DNA of 64,000 bases from Cepaea nemoralis (taxonomy: Eukaryota > Mollusca > Gastropoda > Stylommatophora > Helicidae), in contig JACEFZ010004150.1 in assembly GCA_014155875.1 (NCBI GenBank), positions 1 through 64,000 on the forward strand, in the 5' to 3' direction. Below, in pieces: positions 1 to 8,919 of this stretch; within the stretch, counting starts at the first letter, position 1; every line of letters begins with the position of its first letter. The notes beneath the pieces are model-generated. The model saw only the letters and a list, made by a program, of their open reading frames with translations. It searched no databases and was not told the DNA's origin. Position numbers and translations under genes: made by a program.

Positions 1-1426
1 TAACCTCTACCAATTCCACTACAGGTGGTTTTTCCTGGTCTGGAGTCTCTTCCTCGGCCTCGACCTGTTCGGTGGGCTCCACCTTAGGTTTCCCTGAGCA
101 ACACGACGAATTGAGTGTCTCCTGACTTTCCCCTGCAGTCAATAGCATTGTGCGTGTTTGACTGACATTGGTTGCACCATTTCCCTGTCCTAGATTTTCT
201 ATTGTCGGACTTGAATGAGCTCTCCTGGTGGCGAGCTTCCTTGTTGACCTTGGCATTTTTCCGTGACACCCTCCTTGGAAGTCACTTGACATGCTGCAAA
301 GTGAGGGTTCTTATCCTTCGATTTGCAGTCCCTCGTATTGTGAGAGGGTGACTTACAAATTGAACACCACTTCTCTGACCACGCGTCGTTTAGGTGTAGA
401 GCTTGAAGTGCTCTTGCTTCCCTCCTTCTTCTTCTCTGAACTATCTCTGATTTTTGCCCATAAGGTTCCCACTTTTTGGTTCCTGAGTTTTTGGCTTTCT
501 TCTTGTCATGTTTCTCTTGACTTTTGGTGTTGGTGGAAAGGTTTTCCCCTGCCTCCCCATGTACCTCGACGAACCGTTCTGCTAATTTATTCACGAGGTC
601 AATACGTTCCGCTCCTTGTTCTCCAGGAACGTCCTGAGAGGTTTAGACATTTGCTTCTTCAGCTGGTCGACCACCATGAGCTCTTCCAGACTCTCATAGT
701 CATGTGCGAACCCAGCCAAATCCATCCACTTATGGAGATAAGATTTAAGACGCAAACTGTAGGCGGCAAACAAACTCTCCCGGTTCTCGTTTCGCTGCTC
801 GAAATTTTTTTCCGGTAGGTATGTGACGTAACCTCGAATCGTTTCAGCAGAGCCGTCTTTAACTCATCATAATTGTTCTCATGTCCTGGTGGCAGGCGAG
901 TATAAACCTCGTATCCGGTCCCGCGTAATCACTGGGATAGCTTAAGATTCCATTTGTTACGCTCCAGACCCATAGCAACTGACCTAGCCTCGAAGCGTTT
1001 GAAGGTACTGGTCAATCTTCTCTTTGTCCTCCTCGTAGACGCTAAAGGAAACTTCATAGCATGGTACCCATGTCCACCTACTGGTGTTGAGCCTGGGATG
1101 GAGGAACTCCAACTGCTCCCTCAGTTTCCCCATTAAGATTGACTCTTGAGCTCGAGTTCCCGCATCCGGTACTCGTGTTCCCTTTTCTGTGCTTCCTGTT
1201 CAGTTTCTAATTTCCTAGCTGCTTGCTCAGCTTCAAATTTCCTAGCTGCTTGCTCAGCTTCCAATTCCATCCTTCTCAATTCCAGCTCGGCCTTTCGATC
1301 TTCCCTTTCTGCTTGACGATACTCTCTCTCCACTTCCTGTATGTAATCCGTTAGAGCAGACCCCGACAATCCCATGTCCTCCCCCTTTGCCTTTAATTCT
1401 AACGTGGTTAGTTTAGGGGTGGCCAT
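1..1426 (-). pseudogene. Gypsy-1 gag (degenerate, runs off left edge)
   Basis: Gag polyprotein of a Ty3/gypsy-type LTR retrotransposon, which would form the particle and bind its RNA. From an ATG at 1426 an N-terminal charged coiled coil (runs of EAEQAARK) reads to a stop at 1133. Capsid segments follow in other frames (about 591-1030, including KWMDLAGFAHDYESLEEL). Two CCHC zinc knuckles close it: CSICKSPSHNTRDC near 325-366 and CNQCQSNTHNAIDC near 135-176. An acidic stretch continues to the edge. At least three frame changes mean it cannot be translated. The N-terminus and capsid are related to the gag at 7144-8471, so the two elements are cousins. Protease and pol lie outside the window. 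Confidence 0.85.
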
Positions 1427-1674
1427 TTTACAGAGCGGTAAGCTAGCAGGTCTAGTACAATATAACTGCAAATTACTATACAGATATATGAACAAGTATT
1501 ATAAATCTAGATATTACCACACACAGCACATTCACTCAGTGACAAGAGTACAATCAGGACCACAGACCTATGCAGACGTGTGAAGTGTGAACAGGTAAGA
1601 TATTAGTCCTAACCCCTATCCACATTCACTCTAGCTGGATTCTCCAAAATGATATCTCCCTCTTATAACTAAGG

Positions 1675-1860
1675 ATCCCGTGTCAAAAGACCCCGTTGTC
1701 AGAAGATCCCACTGTCAAAGGTTCCTGCTTGCAGGAGATCTCGCTGTCCAAGGATTCCGTTTACGGGAGATCCCGCTGTCCAAGGATTCCGTTTACGAGA
1801 GATCCCGCTGTCCCAATATCCCGTTTACGAGAGATCCCGCTGTCCCAATATCCCGGACGA
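1675..1860. repeat. 32-bp minisatellite in Gypsy-1 leader
   Basis: About five to six head-to-tail units, with clean starts at 1735, 1767, 1799 and 1831 (GAGATCCCGCTGTCC...TTTACG). A more diverged copy starts near 1703. The array abuts the primer-binding site, so it lies in the 5' untranslated leader of Gypsy-1 between the binding site and gag. Confidence 0.8.
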
Positions 1861-1866
1861 GCTCCA
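1851..1866 (-). other. Gypsy-1 primer-binding site, tRNA-Pro-like
   Basis: On the minus strand TGGAGCTCGTCCGGGA follows shortly after an LTR-like end (CGACA). Retroviral tRNA-Pro primer sites have the form TGGGGGCTCGTCCGGGAT; this differs by one gap and one substitution. It lies upstream of gag in the right orientation, at the junction of LTR and leader. Confidence 0.65.
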
Positions 1867-1870
1867 ATAA

Positions 1871-3624
1871 TGTCGTGGTCCTCCTTTACAGTGTCGTCCC
1901 TGGAGTGAAGAGAGCCGACACCCACATTATAATATTTTTTCCCTCTCAATATTCTGGAGAATCCACCAGCTTCCGTCCAACACACTCCATCAGCCTATGG
2001 ACACCTTTTCCTATCACTCTCACACTGTCGTACTATGCCCCCTTCTCATACTTCCCTAACGCAACATACTCAACAACTCTTGCTTCTAGAAATTAATAAA
2101 GAGTAATTTATTAAAATAAAAGTGTAACGTATATGAGACGTGTATGTGAAGAAAATGTGTGACGTGTTCTATAAAGTGTGTAGACTCTGACTCTCAGACA
2201 GCAACCCAGTCAGCTGATCCCAGCAAAGATAGACAGGATGACTTCAATGGAATGGAACTCAGACGCCACAACTCCGACGTCACATATACATTAACAAACC
2301 ATTAAATCGATGAAACACCACACATCATTTTCCAAGTATGGAAACACACACACTCCACTCCACACGATGAATTAACATCACATATTGATGAATTCCATAG
2401 AAAGAAATGAAATCACACACAACAACTATAACTTCACGATGTACACGAGTGAACCATTAAAATCAATGAAACACCCCAAGTTCACTTAAAGAGTTATGAG
2501 TTGTACTACTAGCAAGTCTTCCTTATATTAATTACAACATAATTAATTATCTAGAAGATTTCTTAGCTAGGTTTAAGATTATTTTCACTATACACAAGAA
2601 CAATATTAGGGTTGGAGAATTCCCCCAAGGTTTGAACTTTGTTAAGTGGGCCATCTTGGACCACATGGTAGTAATCTGACTATGGGCAAGATAGAGATTA
2701 ATAAAGAATAATTAATTGTAACTTATTCACTCTCTGAACTAATTCCTTCAACTAATAAGTATATTATCTAGAGAAATACGCTAGTTCCGAAGTTTAAGCA
2801 CATAATTAAATTATCTTAACTCTAATCGTCTACTGACTAAATCAGGTGTCCTTCCGCAGGCGGATACCTAATTTCGAGAATCACGTAATGTAATTTATCC
2901 ATGTTTTTAATGCCACATGTGACGAGCTTTGCGTTTTACCCTTGTCGGCAAGCCACATGGCACAAACATGGTCCTAATTCTAATATTAGTTAACTAACAC
3001 TAGTTTTAAGTAATGTTATCTATTATCGATCGGCATGGCCTTTAGATTTTGCCGGCATTTCGACACACAGAAAAATATTTAACAAAATTATTATTAACTC
3101 ACCCTGCAACTAGATTTTGACTGGCCTATCGGAGTGGAGACTATCATTGGCTTTTCTATGTTTTAGAGTGTTGTTCGGCTTAACAAGAGCCAGCAATAAA
3201 ATATGTTTAAACACAGACAGGTGTTCAATTTTAGCCAATTGACGTGATAGCTCCTTCTCCTTCCAGGTTGCTGAAAAAAATGGCAGATCTTAGGGTGCTA
3301 CCGGAAGTTAACTTCTCATCCAGGAGAGTTCCCTTCCTGTGGCCAAATTATTATTCACAGCCAAAACTGAATATAAAATTCAGCCTGACTTGATTTCTTG
3401 GCTTGTAAACGAACTCTACCCTACATCTACTTCTAACTATAAGAAGAAAGTATTTAACTCTCTCTATAGTTTTATGTATATAAATACACTAACCAAAGAC
3501 GATTTTATCTAATATTTGAAAATATAGATAAAAATAAAATTACTACAGGATACATAGAGGGGTTTACTGAGGGCTATCTCCATCTAGTAACAAAACGATC
3601 TGAGAGGTGGGCCAACCTGTCACA
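1871..3624 (-). mobile_element. LTR shared by Gypsy-2 (as 3' LTR) and Gypsy-1 (as 5' LTR)
   Basis: Read on the minus strand it starts TGTGACAGG directly after the Gypsy-2 RNase H tail and ends CGACA just before the Gypsy-1 primer site. Its first 1390 bp (3624 to 2235) match 11381 to 9992 at roughly 99.5 percent by eye. The last 364 bp (2234 to 1871) do not match the other LTR and carry an AATAAA signal (2112-2107). It therefore looks chimeric. The alternative is a 1.39-kb LTR ending at 2235 or 2236, flanked by AGAC(A). Confidence 0.65.
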
Positions 3625-3720
3625 AATTGCCCATCGTTCAAAAAAAGTTGGAGAAGCAACTTTTTTCTCCAGCCCGAACTCTCATATAGTTTTGTCAGCC
3701 CTTACTCTGACGTTTATGGG

Positions 3721-4250
3721 TCATTTGGACAGGTCCCCCTCTTCATCAATAGTACAATGTCTACTCAAAAAATCAGCCCCTACATTCTGACTGCCCGGAA
3801 TGTATTCTACTCTGAATGCATAAGGCTGTAATAGTAAGGACCACCTCATCAACCGGGTGTTCAGTTGTTTAGATGATGCAAGAAACATAAGGGGTTGGTG
3901 GTCACTTTGTACCGTAAATTCCGTCCCATACAGGTATGGTTGAAATTTCTGAATAGCCCAGACCAAAGCTAGACATTCCTTCTCAATGGTAGAGTAGTTT
4001 TTCTCAGCCCCATTGAGTTTCCGGCTTGCGTATGCTACAGGGAATAACATTTCTGCTTGTTCCCGGCCGGGTTGTTATAACGTTGCCCCAATTCCCACAT
4101 TGCTCGCGTCCGTCCTCAGCGTGAATGGGCGAGACAAATCTGGTAACTGTAATACTGGTCTATCAGTAAGCTTGTCCTTTAATGCGGTGTATGCTTCTTC
4201 GCATTCAGGAGTCCACTTTACTTGTTCTGGTGCCGCTTTTTTGTTGCATC
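3721..4250 (-). pseudogene. Gypsy-2 RNase H
   Basis: Ribonuclease H of the reverse transcriptase complex; it degrades the RNA strand during cDNA synthesis. The sequence reads PFTLRTDASNVGIGA, then an in-frame TAA near 4078. YASRKLNGAEKNYSTIEKEC, the SDHQPL motif, and the typical gypsy tail GSQNVGADFLSRH follow, ending at 3721 less than 100 bp from the LTR. A one-base loss in an A run near 4250 separates it from RT. No integrase follows it, which is the unusual point. Confidence 0.85.
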
Positions 4251-5684
4251 AGTCAATGGTGCTACAAGCACATTAAAGTTCTTAATGAATTTTTGATAGA
4301 AACCCCCCAAGGATACAAAGGATCGCACGTCTTTCTTTGTCCTGGGTCTGGTAGCCTTCAACAGCTTCTCAATATTCTTCTGTTCCGGGAACATGTGTCC
4401 TTGCGTTACTGTATGCCCCAGGAACTCCAGCTGGCTAAAAGCTAACTGGCATTTAGCAGGTCTAGCGGTCAGTCCCGTCTCCGCCAATCTTCCCAACAGC
4501 CTGTCTAGGGACTGTAGGTGACTCTCAAACGTGTCTGAAGCAATTAAAATATCATCCATGAAGTTGCTAATATTAGGGTCCTTCAGTGGATCTAGTAATA
4601 ACCGCATCATGCGTGTGAACACCCCAGGGGCGTTACTTAACCCAAAAGGAAGCACGTTGAACTCATAATGGCCATCTGCTGTGCTGAAGGCTAAATATGG
4701 TCGGATGTCCTTCTTGACCGGTATCTGGTAATATCCTTTACTAAGATCTACCTTGGAAAAGTATTTGGCTTTACTAAGTTTGGCAAATAACAGTCCCTGA
4801 TCCGGTAAGGGTTCAGCTTGAAATTCTGTCACTCCATTTAGTTGGCGGTAATCAATACATAGCCTATGCTCACCACTTGGCTTCCGTAGGAGCACTACAC
4901 TGGCGCTGTAAGGAGATTCTGAGTGAGAAATGATCCCTTCCTTGAGAAGATACTTAATCTCTTCTTGTAACGCGTCCTGTTTAGCATATGGGACCGGATA
5001 GTGTTTTTGTCGGACTGGGTCCAAGGTATTTAATTTCATGTCAAATTCGACCAGTTTTGTCCTACCCGGCTTATCTGTTAGCACTGAGGCATGAGACCTT
5101 AGAACTCGTCTCATCTTCTCTAACTCGGACGTCTCCAAGTCAGGGTTGATGAGGACATCGTTCACCGTCTCTTGAGGCTTCAGAGGATACTCCACCCCTG
5201 AGTTTTCTCCCTCTTCAACCTCAGTTGCCACCGACAGAGCCATCAGATGCACCGGTGGATCATTTAATCTTTCCACAAATTTTTTGAGTAAATTGATGTG
5301 GAGAATCTTATGTTTTCCCCCAATGGAAATTTTGTAATTGGTGCGGGACAATTTCTCTAAAATGGGGAAAGGACCCTGCCAGCCAATTTCAAGTTTGTTA
5401 TTTCCTTGGGGTAACAATAATAAAACCTTGTCGCCTACCTCAAGCGCCCTATCTTTAGTTTTCTTATTGTAATAGGATGCATGTTTCTTTCTGGCACGCC
5501 GGAGATTGGAATTAGCCAATTTCCATCCGGTTTCCAGTTTCTGTTTTAGCTCTCCTACATACTGCGAAGCAGTGAGGACTGTTTCATCCACTCCCTCTTC
5601 TGTCCAGGTCCTCATTACTGCCTCTAACGGTCCCTTTATAGGCCTCCCGATTAACAAGGTAGCAGGTGGAAGGCCTGTGGAAGC
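4218..5684 (-). pseudogene. Gypsy-2 integrase C-terminus fused to reverse transcriptase
   Basis: One open frame of 479 codons. Residues 1-120 are the integrase C-terminal part, with the RARKKHASYYNKK stretch and a GPY/F-like segment (GWQGPFPILEKLS). RT follows: LLRKPSGEHRLCIDYRQLN, VDLSKGYYQIPV, LPFGLSNAPGVF, the catalytic FMDDILIAS, and a thumb and connection segment (FLGHTVTQG, FVSLGGFYQKF). Catalytic aspartates are intact. The frame enters from the integrase by a frameshift near 5685 and leaves by another near 4250. Confidence 0.9.
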
Positions 5685-6657
5685 ATGGGGACTTCCCGGT
5701 AAGCAAACAATGCTGCCGGAATGTATTCATCCCATCGTTCAGGCTTTTCCTGGGCTAACTTGCGTAGGATAGACATGAGAGTCCCGTTAAACCGTTCCAC
5801 TGTCCCATTGGACTGGGGGTGGTACGGGCTGGTATGAATATGGCGCGTCCGGAACAAGTTGAAAACCTCTTCCATAAGTTTTCCCCGGAACTGTGACCCA
5901 TTGTCAGTTAAGATTTGGTGGGGAAAACCTACTCTAGTAAAGATGTGTACCAGGGCATCAGCTACCTTCTTGGAGTCTATACCAGGTAACGGTATGGCTT
6001 CAGACCACATAGTACAAGTGTCCACAAGAGTTAGAATATAAGCATTCCTCCTCTTAGAACGAGGCAGAGGACCTACAATGTCTACGGCTACCCGCTCAAA
6101 CGGTGTACTCAGAATGGGCATCTCCCCCTAAGGTAACGGGGACAGTCCAATGTTTTGGTGACACGCGTTGACACTCCGGACATGACTTGACATATCTTTG
6201 TATATCAGCCGTCATTCCCGGCCAGAAATAGTGGCACGAAATACGTTGGGTAGTGGCCCCTACCCCCATATGTCCACTGAACGATATGGTATGACCCATA
6301 TGTAATACCAGGTAACGGTATGGCTTCAGACCACATAGTACAAGTGTCCACAAGAGTTAGAATATAAGCATTCCTCCTCTTAGAACGAGGCAGAGGACCT
6401 ACAATGTCTACGGCTACCCGCTCAAACGGTGTACTCAGAATGGGCATCTCCCCTAAGGTAACGGGGACAGTCCAATGTTTTGGTGACACGCGTTGACACT
6501 CCGGACATGATTTGACATATCTTTGTATATCAGCCGTCATTCCCGGCCAGAAATAGTGGCACGAAATACGTTGGGTAGTGGCCCCTACCCCCATATGTCC
6601 ACTGAACGATATGGTATGACCCATATGTAATATTCGGTCACGATATGTTTTAGGCAC
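5651..6657 (-). pseudogene. Gypsy-2 integrase (zinc finger and catalytic core)
   Basis: Inserts the cDNA into host DNA. It has an HHCC finger (HMG...H, CPECQR), then VDIVGPLPRSKR, LVDTCTMWSEAIPLP, LTDNGSQFRG and SPYHPQSNGTVERFNG, giving the DD35E-type catalytic residues. The 6657 frame covers the finger and the first catalytic part. A tandem copy (5980-6305) repeats the finger end and early core, with an extra C near 6125, so the protein is broken. Only one Asp-to-Glu core completes, at 5651-6121. Confidence 0.88.
5980..6631. repeat. 326-bp tandem duplication inside integrase
   Basis: 5980-6305 and 6306-6631 are near-identical direct copies, offset 326 falling to 325 after one extra C in the first copy. 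Both start at ACCAGGTAACGGTATGG and end at TGACCCATATGTAAT. The duplication is not in frame-preserving form. Confidence 0.95.
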
Positions 6658-6747
6658 GACAAGTTGCCCATGTTCGGTACCTGTAGTTCCCGCCTACGGT
6701 ACAATAACTTGTCTTTTACATAGAAATTTCCCACCACAGGGGGATTC

Positions 6748-7170
6748 CTAGCTTTTAGCAGTTTGCCAAAAACAAGGTGTTAAAGTTGGACATTCATTTT
6801 GTGCAGCCCTAATCTCCCGAGGTAGAGGGTTGATTGGGAGTACAGGTTCATGTGGATGTACAACCTGACTCCGGGTCTCCACAGCTGCCATTATCATGGG
6901 TGATGATGGTTCTCCTAAATATACATACTTACATCCTAGCATGAAAGGGTATACAGGATCATCAATCACTGCCGCTGAAATGAGTCCAGTGACATACTTT
7001 GATGTCACATTTACTTTGGCTATCTTAGCAGTTATTGTTTGGGAGCTCCTGGTAGCACCCCTAACTGCCACAGTTTGTTCAGTTAACTGTGAGGGGTTCA
7101 CTAACTGACTAGCTATGATGGCGTCATATTGTAGTTCGGTGTCTTAGAGACACTCCACGGGACTACCATC
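6748..7170 (-). pseudogene. Gypsy-2 protease region
   Basis: Aspartic protease that would cut Gag-Pol. It directly continues the gag frame (TILVDGSPVECL), then an in-frame TAA. The line continues DTELQYDAIIASQLV, where the family has Asp-Thr-Gly, so the catalytic glycine codon reads Glu. Downstream are the SSQTITAKIAKVNV and PFMLGCKYVYLG beta segments. The frame is lost before integrase. Inactive both by the stop and by the motif. Confidence 0.75.
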
Positions 7171-8471
7171 AACCAAGATAGTTTCAACTGTGGGTGGCCT
7201 AGTTACCTTACTTGAACCTACGTTCTGTGGGGTACTCGCCCCCATAATCATACACGCAGCATACTGGGTTGGGGGTTTATTCTTGCACACGCTCGTGTGG
7301 TGATCATTGTTTTTGCAATTCTTGCAGTAAGGTTTACCCCATCCACTATTGTTCGCTGGTGGTTTTTGTTTTTGGAAACCAGGATTTTGGTGCGGACCCC
7401 CAGTGTGCCCTCTGGTGTCTTTACCGTAAGAGTTGTTCTGCTGAAAACCCTTATTCTGTGTTGCAGGAGTATGTTGAGCAGTAGAAGAATTACTAGATTT
7501 AGTGGCAGCTACTTCGCCATGGGCAGTTAAATATCGTTCGGCTAGTGAGATAACCTCCTCTAGCCGAGCACCTCCATTCTCTGCAATAAAGGTTTGTAGC
7601 TGTTTTGGAAGAACATCTTTAAATTGCTCAACAAGTATTAGTTCCGCCAGCCCGTCATAAGTAGCATCCAAATCACTCAGTTCTACCCACTTGTTAAAAT
7701 AAGTGTGTAACCGTGAGGCGAACTGAGGAAATGATTCTCCTTGTGACCGTTTGGCGGTACGGAACTTCAACCTGTAGGCACTGGAAGTTAACTGATATCG
7801 TTTCAAGAGAGCATTTTTGAGTGTAACAAAGTCCTTCTCAAGACCTGGAGGGAGTTTTACAAACACGTCATACGCTGGACCGCGAAGTGCTTGGGAGAGT
7901 TTAATATTAAATTTATCCTTAGGCAGATTGTAGGCTTCACACATTAACACAAATTTGTCATGATATTCATCCATCTCCTTCGGATCGAAGTGGGCCAGTG
8001 GAAAACTCATTGATCCTGGAGTAATATGTGGTCCTGAGGAAATGTCTTGGCTGTCAGTTGGAGAGCTGGCACTGCTAAATCTGGAGGCATCAGGATTTTG
8101 TAGTTCTAATCTCCTCAGTTCTAACTCATGCTGTCTTAACTGCTCAGCTAATTTCAACTCCTTGTCCAGTTCTGCTTGCTTCAACTGGTTGTCCAATTCA
8201 GCCTGTTTCAACTGGTTGTCCAATTCAGCCTGTTTCAACTGGTTGTCCAATTCAGCTTGTCGCATCTTCTGTCTGGATTCAATTTCGCCATCTGGATTTT
8301 TAATTTAATTCTTTCCTCTCGTTCGTCCTTCTCTTTGATGATGTCCCTTTGTTCTCGGCGCCATGTTCTTCCTTCTTCTATTACATATTTTTCCAACTCT
8401 GCACCCTCATAACCTAACAATGTTCCTTGTTCTCGCAGTTCCTCCTTAGTAGGTGGCTTTTCAGAAGACAT
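7144..8471 (-). pseudogene. Gypsy-2 gag
   Basis: Gag polyprotein. The ATG at 8471 opens MSSEKPPTKEELREQGTLLG and a charged helix. A one-base deletion near 8290 shifts the frame, and it resumes as a coiled coil with four copies of a nine-residue unit (QAELDNQLK, encoded by 27-bp repeats at 8157-8262). The capsid homology region (FKDVLPKQLQTFIAEN) and a Gln/Asn-rich linker follow. A single CCHC knuckle CKNCKNNDHHTSVC leads straight into protease in the same frame, so Gag-Pol was probably one reading frame. Confidence 0.9.
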
Positions 8472-8714
8472 GTTAGTTATGTAATAATATGATATCTGTT
8501 GATACACCTGGATAACTCACTCACTTAATCAAGAATGTGTTTGTCACAAAGATTCACAAATATCTTCAATAACAAGCATAAAAAATGTTACACATTGACA
8601 CAACACTTACCCGTTTGCCAGCAATTCACCTTTGCCCTAACTTATGTTATCTTATACTAATCCTATGTATGTGTTATATTATAATCCTAGTTAGTATATT
8701 ATCCTATATTATAA

Positions 8715-8800
<86 letters not shown>

Positions 8801-8900
8801 CCTAGTATGATTAGTAGCTATCTCTATTTAGTGACTGAAAGTTAGAACTATCTATGAAGTTGGATACTCGACTGAACCCAACAATCTATAGGATTGTCAT
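8472..8900 (-). other. Gypsy-2 5' leader
   Basis: Non-coding stretch between the primer-binding site and the gag ATG. Apart from the TA microsatellite inside it nothing recognisable is present. Confidence 0.5.
8717..8798. repeat. (TA)n microsatellite
   Basis: About 41 uninterrupted TA units inside the Gypsy-2 leader. Confidence 0.98.
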
Positions 8901-8918
8901 GCCCGGACCGAGCCACCA
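8901..8918 (-). other. Gypsy-2 primer-binding site, tRNA-Pro-like
   Basis: Minus strand TGGTGGCTCGGTCCGGGC, starting with TGG as required for a CCA tRNA end. It is preceded by an LTR-like end (CGCGACA, one base gap) and followed by the gag leader. It is the same class as the site at 1851-1866. Its position implies that the 5' LTR extends from 11381 to about 8920, not only to 9992. Confidence 0.65.
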
Positions 8919-8919
8919 G

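Noticed and set aside
1680..2096. Plus-strand ORF of 138 codons.
   Set aside because: Reads through the 32-bp array and LTR sequence with no homology; gag lies on the other strand.
7144..7150. Programmed readthrough stop between gag and pol.
   Set aside because: The TAA lies inside protease next to the active-site Asp, not between gag and protease, and the Gly of the same motif is also lost. Decay is simpler.
8585..8845. Membrane-like ORF rich in Ile/Tyr.
   Set aside because: Translation of the TA microsatellite.
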